Shown here: positions 44,907-54,022 of the stretch, piece by piece
How the letters are laid out: each line of letters opens with the position of its first letter
How positions within the stretch are numbered: the stretch's first letter is position 1
NCBI RefSeq assembly: GCF_041379945.2
Contig: NZ_JBFTXJ020000002.1
Coordinates: forward strand, 496,001-560,000
Length of the DNA: 64,000 nucleotides
Direction of reading: 5' to 3'
Source of the DNA: Aneurinibacillus sp. REN35
GTDB taxonomy: Bacteria > Bacillota > Bacilli > Aneurinibacillales > Aneurinibacillaceae
Notes under the pieces: model-generated
What the model was told of the DNA's origin: nothing
What the model saw: the letters and a program-made list of their open reading frames with translations, nothing else
Database searches by the model: none
Position numbers and translations under genes: made by a program

Positions 44907-46663
44907 GTAAGCCCCTCCAATTCGTATATGCGTATGCCTTGTTCCTTTCCTTTTACCTTGATCTCTCCTAAGGGTGCGGCCATAATCTGCTCTTTAACCG
45001 ACTCGTATACCGCTTCACTTATGATGATCTGTCCTGGCTTTGCGTTGCTTTCAAGGCGTGCGGTCGTATTGACCGTATCTCCAATCGCTGTATAATCCAT
45101 CCTCGTCTTTGAACCGATATTGCCGAATACGGCCGGGCCTGTATGGATACCGATTCCAAACGTCACGCTGCGACCGAAGCGCTCCATCAGCTTCTTCTCT
45201 AATGCAACAGCGCCCTCTTTCATCGCCCATGCCGCTTGCACGGCTCTCATCTGATGATCTTCTAGCAACAGCGGCGCATTAAAAATTGCCATGGTCGCAT
45301 CGCCGATAAATTTATCTAATGTTCCGCCGTAGCGAAAAATACATGTAGCGGTTAAATCAAGGTACTCATTAAGTATCTCAACGATTTCTTCCGGCTCCGC
45401 CTGTTCAGATAGCGGTGTAAATCCCCTAATGTCCACAAACAACACAGTCAATTCTCTTCGAGTACCTCCAAGCCTCAGCCCTTCTTCACCATTCTCTAGA
45501 ATTTGGCTGACAACTTGCGGTGCTACATATCTGCCGAAAATATCTGTAACCCTGCGTCTCTCCAGCAGTTCTTTCATATAATTAAATCCAATGACAACGA
45601 TATAGCTGGTAATAAGAAGCGAAATAAGATAACCGATTGAAATAATAATGCCTTTTCCATACAAATACGTGCTGCCAAAAATAAGACCACTAATGATCGC
45701 TACTAAAACAATAAAAGAAATCCCCGGATGCACTTTTCGGAAAAGATAATAGACAAAAAGTGTAGCCAGTACCAATATCACAGCGTTCCATTTCCAATCC
45801 AATTCCTGTTTGAAATTCTTCTCAAGCAACACCTGTATAATATTGGCGTGAATTTCTACGCCATACATTTTCGTTTTATGGTCCAACGGAGTAGGGTAGT
45901 CATCTTTCAGCCCTACCGCATAGGGACCGATCAGCACGATGCGATCTTTAAAATAATCGGGGGGTACCTCCCCGTTGAGTACGGACGAGTACGGAACCAC
46001 TTCGAATTGCCCCGGCCCTCCCGCATAAGGGATATGAAAGCGGTTAAACGTATCCAGGGGAATATCCTCTGCATTCACTTGATGCTTTTGATTTCTTTCA
46101 AATATTTTGTAAATTATCCAAGAAAAACTCTCAATCGGCTTCTCTTTATAATGGAACGTATACAGAGATTTACGTACGACCTGATCTTCATCCGGAATAG
46201 TATTGATATGGCCCAGCCCTGTAGCCGCTTCCTTTAGTTCCAAAAACGGTTCTGATAGCTCTACCGCTTCAATGCTTCCCTGCTTTGCCGATGAATGAAA
46301 TGTTCCGTAACGTGCCAGCACTACATTGCCTGCCCGTTTTACCGCGTCGATCATCTCCTTATTTTCTTCTGGATCATCAGACGGAACCGGAAAGGTAATA
46401 TCAAAAGCAATGACTGCAGGTTTTCCCTGCGTAAGCGTATCAATTAGCTGGGCATGAACTCTTCGATCCCAGGGCCACTTCCCTATGTTTTCGATACTTT
46501 CATCATCAATGCCGATCACCACAACTCGATTATCTGTCCCACTCTCACGCTGCATAAATGTATCTTGAAAGAAAAAATCAATAAAATCCAATGTTCCTCT
46601 ATACATAAAAAGAACCGCAAGCGCTGTTAGTACGGCAATCACTTGACCTAGCCTAACCCGCAT
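44903..46663 (-). CDS. CHASE2-domain class III adenylate cyclase
   Basis: A 586-aa membrane cyclase. One N-terminal helix (8-20), an extracellular CHASE2 sensor (about 30-285; VVVIGIDDESI, FDITFPVPS), three helices (about 292-360) and a cytosolic class III catalytic domain. Metal-binding Asp411 (LFVDIRGFT) and Asp455 (FIGDATMAIF), ATP-selecting Lys451 and Asp529, and transition-state Asn532 and Arg536 are all in place, so cAMP is the expected product. ATG after GGGAGG; a longer in-frame reading lacks support. It leads the 17-kb leftward gene series. Confidence 0.94.
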   Translation of the reverse strand: MRVRLGQVIAVLTALAVLFMYRGTLDFIDFFFQDTFMQRESGTDNRVVVIGIDDESIENIGKWPWDRRVHAQLIDTLTQGKPAVIAFDITFPVPSDDPEENKEMIDAVKRAGNVVLARYGTFHSSAKQGSIEAVELSEPFLELKEAATGLGHINTIPDEDQVVRKSLYTFHYKEKPIESFSWIIYKIFERNQKHQVNAEDIPLDTFNRFHIPYAGGPGQFEVVPYSSVLNGEVPPDYFKDRIVLIGPYAVGLKDDYPTPLDHKTKMYGVEIHANIIQVLLEKNFKQELDWKWNAVILVLATLFVYYLFRKVHPGISFIVLVAIISGLIFGSTYLYGKGIIISIGYLISLLITSYIVVIGFNYMKELLERRRVTDIFGRYVAPQVVSQILENGEEGLRLGGTRRELTVLFVDIRGFTPLSEQAEPEEIVEILNEYLDLTATCIFRYGGTLDKFIGDATMAIFNAPLLLEDHQMRAVQAAWAMKEGAVALEKKLMERFGRSVTFGIGIHTGPAVFGNIGSKTRMDYTAIGDTVNTTARLESNAKPGQIIISEAVYESVKEQIMAAPLGEIKVKGKEQGIRIYELEGLT

Positions 46664-46754
46664 AAGTCGCCTCCCCCTTCTAGCACAACAATGCTGCACA
46701 CCTCTTTATCACCATACATTTTATAGTAAATACCTCCCTTAATCCCCCGCCAAA

Positions 46755-46778
46755 AGTCATATTTATGGTAATATGACT
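46755..46778. promoter_or_regulatory. Perfect palindrome in the divergent promoter region
   Basis: AGTCATATT-N6-AATATGACT, 9-bp arms, 92 bp upstream of the cyclase start. It lies within a 320-bp gap that also holds AT-rich promoter-like DNA toward the DUF3307 gene. It could be an operator for the cyclase operon; it does not match the TGTGA-type CRP site. Confidence 0.4.
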
Positions 46779-46983
46779 ATCAGTGAACCGCTAGGCACAG
46801 CAGGAAGACCTATTCTTTATCTCGAATATGTCAGCTATCCGTGTGCTCTTTCCCACATCATTAACCAATATAGCAACAGACGAAATAAAAGAATGTAATG
46901 CAGACTACAGAATGAATAAAATATAAAATTTATACTATGTAAGAAGAAACTGTTATGGAAAACGGAAGGGGGTCTTTATAGTA

Positions 46984-47346
46984 ATGAATCACTTCAGCGC
47001 TTTTGACATATTGCTGCTTGCACATTTGGTAGGTGACTATCTGCTGCAAACAGAATGGATGGCAAAATATAAGGCAGAACGATGGCTTCCACTACTCGCC
47101 CACTGCCTTGTATATACAATGGTTGTTGCATTGTTCGCGTTTTTATGGCTTCCTGACGGACTATCTACGTGGGGAATTGCACTGATATTTATCTCTCATA
47201 TCATATTGGATCGTCGTACCCTGGTAGCTTTCTGGTACAAAAGAATTATGCGTGTAACGGATGCAAGCAGCAAGTGGTTGATGATTATTGTTGATCAGAC
47301 ATTTCATCTTCTCGCATTGGCGCTGGCTCTTGTTGTGACAGGTTAG
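46984..47346 (+). CDS. DUF3307 membrane protein
   Basis: A 120-aa membrane protein with three to four helices and the typical start of DUF3307 proteins (LLAHLVGDYLLQTEWMA, followed by KAERWLPLLAHCLVYT). Function unknown for the family. ATG after GGGGG. It is 34 bp upstream of the Crp-like gene and probably co-transcribed with it. Confidence 0.82.
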   Translation: MNHFSAFDILLLAHLVGDYLLQTEWMAKYKAERWLPLLAHCLVYTMVVALFAFLWLPDGLSTWGIALIFISHIILDRRTLVAFWYKRIMRVTDASSKWLMIIVDQTFHLLALALALVVTG

Positions 47347-47380
47347 AAGAGTAAAAATACGTACACGGAGGAGATTGTAT

Positions 47381-48064
47381 TTGATTGATGTTCAATTTTT
47401 ACGCTACTTTCCTTTTTTTGAGCACTTAAAAGAGACTGAATTAGCGGAGATCGCTCCCCTATTTATTACACGAACGTATGAGAAAGGGGCGAATGTGTTC
47501 TTTGAGGAGGAGGAAGGTGATGAGCTTTATATTATAAAATCTGGAGTCGTAAAAATTTATCGTGATGATAAGGCAAGAGAAATTATTCTTGCCATCTTTA
47601 GAGAGGGAGACTTCTTCGGGGAGATGGCTGTATTACAAAATGAGCGGGTTCGTTCAGCTTCAGCTAGAACACTGGAGAAAACTACTCTATATGTATTGAA
47701 GCGGTATGATTTTATTTCGCTCTTAAATCGAAGTCCTGGCATCTTCATAAAAATACTGGAAACCGCCTTAGATCGTCTGCGCAAGGCAAATGAACTTATT
47801 ACCGATTTGACCATTCTAGACGCCCGTACACGCATTGTTAGAATGATCTTGCGGCTAATAGAAAATCACGGGCGCAAGAACAGAGAAGGCGTCTTAATTG
47901 ATTTGAAATTAACCCACCAGCAAATCGCTGATATGACCGGAACTGTCAGAGAAACCGTAACGAAAATCCTTCTGGATCTGCAAAACCAGCAACTGATCCG
48001 AATCGATAAAAAGAAAATCATTATCCATGATGTTGAGAAGCTTACACTTATGCTCGATAGCTAG
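47381..48064 (+). CDS. Crp-type transcriptional regulator with intact cyclic-nucleotide pocket
   Basis: A 227-aa Crp/Fnr protein. The cyclic-nucleotide domain contains FFGEMAVLQNERVRSASA with Glu, Arg and Ser in the phosphate pocket. The DNA-binding domain has MTGTVRETVTKILLDL, close to E. coli CRP in the Arg-Glu contact pair. No C-terminal cysteines, so unlike the Fnr at 8 kb. TTG start after GGAGGAG. Encoded beside a cAMP-making enzyme, it is the natural candidate effector; its target may be the TGTGA site at the RiPP precursor promoter. Confidence 0.88.
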   Translation: MIDVQFLRYFPFFEHLKETELAEIAPLFITRTYEKGANVFFEEEEGDELYIIKSGVVKIYRDDKAREIILAIFREGDFFGEMAVLQNERVRSASARTLEKTTLYVLKRYDFISLLNRSPGIFIKILETALDRLRKANELITDLTILDARTRIVRMILRLIENHGRKNREGVLIDLKLTHQQIADMTGTVRETVTKILLDLQNQQLIRIDKKKIIIHDVEKLTLMLDS

Positions 48065-48098
48065 CAGCAACAAAGTAGTGCTCCTACTTTGTTGCTGC
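48064..48098. terminator. Strong hairpin between convergent genes
   Basis: A perfect 15-bp inverted repeat (arms GCAGCAACAAAGTAG and CTACTTTGTTGCTGC) with a 5-nt loop covering both stop regions. It lacks a clear T tract but probably stops both transcripts. Confidence 0.65.
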
Positions 48099-49232
48099 AT
48101 CACGGTCAGACCCTTGTTTTATATCGATGATTCTCCAGGGGGACTGCTCAGTATTTCGCCCAACGTGAAATGTTATTTTTACCATCTCTGTTCCTTTTCC
48201 CTTGCGCTCCATCCGAATTTTTACCGGTATTTCAGCGTGTAGCATGTGTGTCAGTTCCATATTTTCTTTATACTTTTCAACACGGCGAAATGTCTGGATA
48301 TTCGGCATTTCCTTCTGCAAGGTAAGCAGACTAGGGTTTTGCACATCAAAAAAACATCGGGATAATATATATGGATCTTGTGTATTTACCGCGCCGATAA
48401 AGCTGTCAACCAGCTCGTACGGCGTTACAGCAGTAAAGTACGTGTCCAGCTTCCCTGCCGCTTTGTAAATCATCAAATGATGTTCCGGGTCTTTATTGCG
48501 TGACCCGTGTGTCATACTGTCGAGAAAATGGATGCAGAAATGCCCGGAGAAACTGTTATCGGGAATACCATCCCCCCCATGTGGCATCCCCTGCATGGAT
48601 GCCGCATAGTAGTGGTGATCCTTCTTGACTACAATCGCTTTTCTTTTCCAACTCCACTTGCCATTATATATTTGTTTCATTATTTTTGTATCAGCCTTCG
48701 TAAGCGGTTGTACGTCGGCATGGTATTTTCCGGCTCTTCGCTGCGCCTTAAACTCCAATCCTGTCTCCAAATCAATTACGGTGAATACAGATTTATTAGG
48801 AATATTCCTTTTTATCTCATTCCATGGCAGAAGCTTTCCGTAATGAGAAGCGGCTGCCATATCACTATAAGTCTTCAATTTTCTTTTCCACTTATTAGGA
48901 ATAAGTAGCTGTTCTGAAGTGCGCGGATTAAATAATCCCCCTTCTTTATCCATAACATACTGCTCTTCCTTTTTTTTATGTACTAGAATAAGATAACGGT
49001 CGGTTATAGGAAGCGTGCTTATTTTAGCCTTTTTTGCGCGGGCGATAACTGACGGTGCATTGTCTACAATTACTCTAAGGCGTGTTATATGCGCTGAAGA
49101 GGGCGTACTTTTGATCATGACTGTAACATAGCTATCTGCATTCATTAATTCAAATGTAGACGTAGACATCCCTGTACAGAATATACCGACGAATATAACA
49201 AGAACGGGGAGAAAAAGACGCGATTTTCCCAT
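48084..49232 (-). CDS. Uncharacterised exported protein with conserved His/Cys stretch
   Basis: A 382-aa protein with one N-terminal hydrophobic segment (LFLPVLVIFVGIFCTGM), so membrane-anchored or secreted. The middle holds FKAQRRAGKYHADVQPLT, then SMQGMPHGGDG and GHFCIHFLDSMTHGS. This His-Cys-His pattern recalls L,D-transpeptidase-like enzymes but is not a canonical YkuD motif; I recognise it as a recurring firmicute arrangement without a named function. The final ~90 residues look like a separate domain. Start at MGKSRL after AAGGAGG. Confidence 0.65.
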   Translation of the reverse strand: MGKSRLFLPVLVIFVGIFCTGMSTSTFELMNADSYVTVMIKSTPSSAHITRLRVIVDNAPSVIARAKKAKISTLPITDRYLILVHKKKEEQYVMDKEGGLFNPRTSEQLLIPNKWKRKLKTYSDMAAASHYGKLLPWNEIKRNIPNKSVFTVIDLETGLEFKAQRRAGKYHADVQPLTKADTKIMKQIYNGKWSWKRKAIVVKKDHHYYAASMQGMPHGGDGIPDNSFSGHFCIHFLDSMTHGSRNKDPEHHLMIYKAAGKLDTYFTAVTPYELVDSFIGAVNTQDPYILSRCFFDVQNPSLLTLQKEMPNIQTFRRVEKYKENMELTHMLHAEIPVKIRMERKGKGTEMVKITFHVGRNTEQSPWRIIDIKQGSDRDAATK

Positions 49233-49305
49233 GAAATCCTCCTTAGCTATCCTTCTTCCTCCCGTTATCTTGTTCAAATTCGCTGTGAAACATAAGATTT
49301 TTCTT

Positions 49306-50070
49306 TTATATATATTTGGAAGTGATACCGAACGACTTATGCAGGAAGGCTGGAATCTCTGCTTCTTCTACTGTAAATTTTCTTTTTTCCTCCTTTTTTG
49401 TAATCGTCACTTCGTTAGTAGATAACGTGATCCTGCCGTCTGCCAACGCCTGTGTTACAATGCGACGTTGGGTAAAGTGAGAGGCCGGTGAGGTTTGTGT
49501 ATATTCACATACCTCATGAAATTCAGCCAACTCTTTTGGTGTAGTCGAAAAACGGTTTTTAATATCCCACACACCATCCACCCGCTTCTCTAAATCATAC
49601 ATACCAGGCTGTTCATGAGGAACAATACGATAGGTACCGCTCACATCTACCCTTTCTTCTCCTGTCAACGGGAGCGGTACACGAGCCGAATCACCGAACC
49701 CTACATCTACAAGATACGGCTCATCAAAATGAACAAGAATCGTCGCATGACTCCCCTTTATACCCCATTTACCATCGCCTGCATGAACAGTTGCGGCCAC
49801 CAGATGCGCTGAGAAGCCAAGTTCGCGCAAAAGCCAGCAAAATAACCCGTTACATTCATAGCAGAATCCTTCTCGATGCCGCAGGATAATTTTTTCATAC
49901 AGACTCTCAAGTGATAAGACAATCGGAACGCGATTCATTACATCGAGATTACCAAAAGGAACATGCAGTAGATGATGTTTCTGTAATTCCGTGGCACAAG
50001 AAAGCGTGGGTTGAATCTCTGTGGCAAGCAAAGGAAATTGTATACGATTCAAATACGTTTGTACGTCCAT
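49306..50070 (-). CDS. nat: Arylamine N-acetyltransferase
   Basis: A 254-aa NAT that transfers acetyl from acetyl-CoA to arylamines. The Cys-His-Asp triad is visible in REGFCYECNGLF, GSHATILV and YLVDVGFGD. The usual RGGxCxE has Glu for the second Gly. ATG (second of two candidate starts) after GAGGTGAG. It is divergent from the HxlR gene. Confidence 0.93.
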   Translation of the reverse strand: MDVQTYLNRIQFPLLATEIQPTLSCATELQKHHLLHVPFGNLDVMNRVPIVLSLESLYEKIILRHREGFCYECNGLFCWLLRELGFSAHLVAATVHAGDGKWGIKGSHATILVHFDEPYLVDVGFGDSARVPLPLTGEERVDVSGTYRIVPHEQPGMYDLEKRVDGVWDIKNRFSTTPKELAEFHEVCEYTQTSPASHFTQRRIVTQALADGRITLSTNEVTITKKEEKRKFTVEEAEIPAFLHKSFGITSKYI

Positions 50071-50195
50071 CACGCACTCACCTCTTTATGTTTTTATTAT
50101 TTATTGTAGCGTGTTCCCTGATCGTATCAAAGCAAATCCTTTATTTAACTAATCTTTTTAGAGTAACTGTGGTAAAATATATAGAGGTGAAAAAT

Positions 50196-50507
50196 ATGAA
50201 ACACGATCATACGCTTTGTCCACGGTTTGAAGCCGCCTTTGAACTGCTTGGGAAACGATGGACAGGCCTCATTATCCAATCACTTGTCCATGGGCCTATG
50301 CGGTTTAGTGAAATGAAAGAAATGATTCCGAACATGAGCGACCGGATGCTGGCAGAACGATGTAAAGAGCTTGAGCAGGCGAAAATTGTCGTACGCCATG
50401 TCTATCCTGAAACTCCGGTGCGCATTGAGTATGAGCTTACAGACAAAGGAAAAGCATTAAAGCCTGTTATGGATCAGATACAATGTTGGGCTGAAGAATG
50501 GATATAA
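50196..50507 (+). CDS. HxlR-family transcriptional regulator
   Basis: A 103-aa winged HTH protein of the HxlR type: KHDHTLCPRFEAAFELLGKRW (in parts), HGPMRFSEMKEMIP and RIEYELTDKGKAL. The N-terminal Cys (LCPRF) is the position used for redox or electrophile sensing in HxlR relatives such as HypR; only this one Cys is near the N-terminus. Start from AGAGGTG 8 nt before the ATG. It may control the divergent nat gene. Confidence 0.88.
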   Translation: MKHDHTLCPRFEAAFELLGKRWTGLIIQSLVHGPMRFSEMKEMIPNMSDRMLAERCKELEQAKIVVRHVYPETPVRIEYELTDKGKALKPVMDQIQCWAEEWI

Positions 50508-50545
50508 AAACAACACAACTCTTATGACAGATCGTGTTGTTTTTT
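50506..50545 (+). terminator. Terminator after hxlR-like gene
   Basis: AAAAACAACAC and GTGTTGTTTTTT arms, T tract on the plus strand. Confidence 0.8.
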
Positions 50546-50717
50546 ACTTATGGTGTTGGTAGTTTTTTTATTTTTATACGTAGTATTTTAATTCTTTTAT
50601 GTTATTTTAAAATACTCTTCCAGTGTAGTGAACAGATACGGTCATACCCATTGCAAAAATAGGTCAAATCAAGGAAAATACTTGGAAACCATCTATAATT
50701 GGAGGCGAACATATGAA

Positions 50718-51680
50718 ATGAGGATGGCAACGCTGGTGATTTCTCGCCTGATGCCCCTGTGGATCATCGTATTTGCGACATGGGGCATTTTCTCTCCCGA
50801 TCTTTTCGCCGGCTGGCATCTGGCGGCCAGCCCGGCTTTAGGCTTTGTATTATTCATTATGGGAATTACGTTAGATCGCAGTCGGCTCGGCATTCTATTG
50901 CAAAACCCGAGAATCCCACTGCTCGGCTCACTTGGCAAATGGGTGATCGGGCCTGCCGTCTCGGTCATGATCGGCCTGCTTTTCTTTGGCGTCTCTGAGC
51001 TGTTCTACGGCGTCGTAATGGCCGGCATTGTGCCAAGTGGAACATCGGCAAACCTGAATTCGCTGATCGGAAGAGGTGACCTGGCCTTAAGCGTTACGAT
51101 GTCTGCCATCGATACGATGATTGGCCCGCTGCTCACCCCGTTATTAGCAAAGTGGTTAATTGGTACAAGCGTTCAGTTTGCTTACCTTCCTTTTTTATGG
51201 AAGATGATCAAAATTGTTTTCCTGCCTTTACTCCTTGGAATTGTTGTACAGCACTTTTTTCCGCGTTCACATGAAGCGATCAAGCCGTATGCCTCCATAT
51301 TATCTGCTCTTTCGCTGTACATAGTCGTTATCGGCATTGCATCGAATGCCAGCTCATCCTTGCTTGAGCATGCTGCCATTCTGCCCGCGCTCTTTTTCTG
51401 CGTGATTCTGCAAATCCTTCTTCAAATGCTTGGGGGCTATGTATATGCAAGGTGGCTGCGCTGCAGCGATGCGGAGTGCCGCTCAATGATCTTTGAAGTA
51501 GGCATTTGCAATACGGCACTCGCCACCGTGCTTGCCAATGACACGTTTGGGCCGCTCGCCGGTCTCGCTTCCATGGCGAATATGGTATGTAACTTAACCT
51601 TAGGAAGTTTGTTGGCCGTTATCCTGGCTTCCACCCCCCTCCGTACGTATTCCTCTGCTCCGTCAACCATCGCAAAATAA
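50718..51680 (+). CDS. BASS-family (bile acid:sodium symporter-like) transporter
   Basis: A 320-aa membrane protein with nine to ten helices, similar to YocS/PanS-like transporters. Typical sequence: FIMGITLDRSRLG, GIVPSGTSANLNSLIGRGD and EVGICNTALATVLA. Substrate unknown (pantoate, keto acids and bile-acid analogues are known for the family). The best-placed ATG relative to GGAGG is out of frame (ATG AAA TGA) and its stop overlaps this start, so translation may be coupled to a two-codon leader. Confidence 0.88.
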   Translation: MRMATLVISRLMPLWIIVFATWGIFSPDLFAGWHLAASPALGFVLFIMGITLDRSRLGILLQNPRIPLLGSLGKWVIGPAVSVMIGLLFFGVSELFYGVVMAGIVPSGTSANLNSLIGRGDLALSVTMSAIDTMIGPLLTPLLAKWLIGTSVQFAYLPFLWKMIKIVFLPLLLGIVVQHFFPRSHEAIKPYASILSALSLYIVVIGIASNASSSLLEHAAILPALFFCVILQILLQMLGGYVYARWLRCSDAECRSMIFEVGICNTALATVLANDTFGPLAGLASMANMVCNLTLGSLLAVILASTPLRTYSSAPSTIAK

Positions 51681-51715
51681 GCTGTTTTTTTCAGCGATAC
51701 ATACGCTCTTTCAGC

Positions 51716-51748
51716 AAGCCAGAGCATACATCGGATTGGCTCTGGCTT
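51716..51748. terminator. Hairpin between convergent transporter and lipoprotein genes
   Basis: AAGCCAGAGC and GCTCTGGCTT, perfect 10-bp arms but no T tract. Confidence 0.5.
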
Positions 51749-52359
51749 CATTCCTTCTTCTCCATAAAAACTTTTACGACAAGCGCCCACTCGGCACCTT
51801 TGGCCATCTCTTCGATCGATTCGTCGGTCCGAATATACTCACTGCCTTTTCCTTTAATTAGACCCCAGACCGCGGGCTGCTTATCATCCGATACTTCAAT
51901 CGGCTCCTGCAGCGCTCGTGGTCCCCAGCCTGCTGCCTTATATTCTTCGATATTAACGACAGCGCTTGAGAAGCCGTTGCGGTCGGAAAATACGGACGTC
52001 ATCGTATAACGGCTAGGCTCTCCCTTCTCCTCCTTTAACGATACGGAGAATTCCTGTGTGAACCTCTGCTTATCGAATCCTATACCCATCATGTTCCCTG
52101 AATTTTTCAGCTTGCCACTCTCCCATATCTCATACTTGGAGCCAACCATATTTTTTGTCCCCTGATACTGGACTTTGATGGCGCCTGCGATTAATCCGAG
52201 ATGAGGTTCAAGCTTCTTCGTCTCCCCTTCAAAAAGACTGGACGGCGTGATGCGCATGGTTCCTTCTGGCGGCATCCCCTTCGCTTTCGTCCCGCTGCAG
52301 CCCGCTAGAAGAACACTCATGATGCATATGCCAACCACTGTCCATACAAGTCGTTTCAC
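51748..52359 (-). CDS. Lipoprotein of unknown function
   Basis: A 203-aa predicted lipoprotein: signal MKRLVWTVVGICIMSVLLAGC with lipobox LAGC (modified Cys21). The mature part is beta-rich with no family I recognise (KVQYQGTKNMVGSKYEIWES). GTG start after GGAGGAG. Confidence 0.7.
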   Translation of the reverse strand: MKRLVWTVVGICIMSVLLAGCSGTKAKGMPPEGTMRITPSSLFEGETKKLEPHLGLIAGAIKVQYQGTKNMVGSKYEIWESGKLKNSGNMMGIGFDKQRFTQEFSVSLKEEKGEPSRYTMTSVFSDRNGFSSAVVNIEEYKAAGWGPRALQEPIEVSDDKQPAVWGLIKGKGSEYIRTDESIEEMAKGAEWALVVKVFMEKKE

Positions 52360-52443
52360 GCTACTCCTCCTTCCTTTTTCTTATCCTAGTACAAACTATA
52401 CAAATGATACCATGTATCTCGATATAAAATATGAAGAAGTCTT

Positions 52444-54021
52444 CTATTCCCCATGGATGATCGCTTCATTGATGATTACTTGTTCTTTATATTTCATATA
52501 TATTTGATCCATAAATTGATTGAATGCTTTTTTATATTCGCTTCCGTCCATCTGCTCGGGCGTACCGATTTTTTGATTGACATACTCGTTTACTACCAGG
52601 TTGAAGTGGTTTACCTTCCTTACATGCTCCCAATACTCCTTTTCAGGCAGCCGGTACTTTTCCATCCAAATTTTATGATTGTTTCTTGTTTCTTTATCAT
52701 TTTTGAACTTTTCCCTTTCCTGTTCGACAAATTGATTTGCCTGCTTGATGTCCTCTGGGCTTGCTTCGATTCCCGCCTTCTTCGCTTCCACATACATAAG
52801 CCACCAGGAAAGCATAATGTTACGATCCTGTTCATCTGATAGATCATGTTCCAAAACGATCGGATCGCTCTTCAGCAGCTGAGCACTTCCATCCTTAAAT
52901 GCAGCAACAACATCCTCCTTCATTGCCGCATGAACATCCTCCTTCGTTGTTGCATTCGTTAAGGTCGTACACCCTACCAAAAGAAAAATCATTACACCAA
53001 CAATAGACCATACAGACGTGTTTCGTTTACACATAGCAATCGTAGTAATCCTCCTTTTTACGTAAGACGTACTTCTAGAAAAGCTTGTTGTGGAAGAAGA
53101 ATATAGCGAATCGGAAGCGTTCTCAAGGAGTTTAATAATGGTATAGCCATACTCTTTTGTTTCATGAGGATTGATATAGGAAAGGGCAAGCGCGTCACAT
53201 GCTATTTCTTGATCCTCTCGCATGCGATAGTACGCATACCATAAGATAGGATTAAACCAATGAATCATAAGCAGACAATTCATTAACCAGTTGATACCTA
53301 TATCTTTGCGTTTGAAATGAACCAGCTCGTGCAAAAAGACATAGCGCAGCTCATTTTCACTCAGTGTTTCAATCCATTTTTCCGGGAGTAACAGTTTTGA
53401 ATTTACAAAACCATAAAGTGCGGGACTTGCAACCTGACAGGTCTTAATTAAAGGTATGTTCGCTTTACTATTTGTCTTCTTTTTACATTCTTCAAAAATA
53501 CGGATGATTCTTGCGTCGCTGATGGCAGGCTCCTTGTTCACCTTTTTTAAAAACCTTATGCTTCTAAGAAGAGCGGAGCGTGCAGTAAGCGCAACACCAG
53601 TTATCCATATTAAAAACAAACCGGTAAAAACAAATGACTTTTTTCTTTGCTCATGTGATGCAGCTTCAATACCATCCTGTTTGTTGAACCCATCCATCAT
53701 TTTCTTTACATCGGTTACTTTGTGTATGGGAAGCGATTCATTCGTTGTACTAAAAGGAACGCTTTGCAGCGTATGAAGCTGACTGTTTTCCCCCTTTTCC
53801 GCTGAAAACACATTATATATGCTCACAGAACTCTCAGGGGTCCAGGGCAGGATCAGCCGCAGGATAAGCACAAACCATAGCGCATACATCCACTGTGCAT
53901 GCAGACGATGTTTACATATTAATGTAATGAGCAGAATAAATGGAACGATTACACTCGCCATTATGGAAGTCGTTACTACCCATATAAACAATTCTGAAAA
54001 AGAAAGGAAGATCGTATTCAA
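52444..54021 (-). CDS. BlaR1/MecR1-type M56 metallopeptidase with parvulin-N-like C-terminal extension
   Basis: A 525-aa membrane sensor-protease. Membrane helices flank the M56 zinc protease core (FLHELVHFKRKD, HExxH; third ligand region REDQEIACDA). After the last helix (SIVGVMIFLLVGC) the extracytoplasmic part lacks the beta-lactam-binding SxxK/penicillin-binding fold; instead the ~150 residues resemble the helical SurA/PrsA-type N-domain. TTG start 1 nt after the regulator stop. It should cleave the BlaI-like repressor upon an unknown envelope signal. Confidence 0.85.
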   Translation of the reverse strand: MNTIFLSFSELFIWVVTTSIMASVIVPFILLITLICKHRLHAQWMYALWFVLILRLILPWTPESSVSIYNVFSAEKGENSQLHTLQSVPFSTTNESLPIHKVTDVKKMMDGFNKQDGIEAASHEQRKKSFVFTGLFLIWITGVALTARSALLRSIRFLKKVNKEPAISDARIIRIFEECKKKTNSKANIPLIKTCQVASPALYGFVNSKLLLPEKWIETLSENELRYVFLHELVHFKRKDIGINWLMNCLLMIHWFNPILWYAYYRMREDQEIACDALALSYINPHETKEYGYTIIKLLENASDSLYSSSTTSFSRSTSYVKRRITTIAMCKRNTSVWSIVGVMIFLLVGCTTLTNATTKEDVHAAMKEDVVAAFKDGSAQLLKSDPIVLEHDLSDEQDRNIMLSWWLMYVEAKKAGIEASPEDIKQANQFVEQEREKFKNDKETRNNHKIWMEKYRLPEKEYWEHVRKVNHFNLVVNEYVNQKIGTPEQMDGSEYKKAFNQFMDQIYMKYKEQVIINEAIIHGE

Positions 54022-54022
54022 C

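Noticed and set aside
49911-50195. Long N-terminal extension of the HxlR regulator
   Set aside because: It runs antisense through the nat gene; the HxlR family starts at about the ATG at 50196, which has its own ribosome site.
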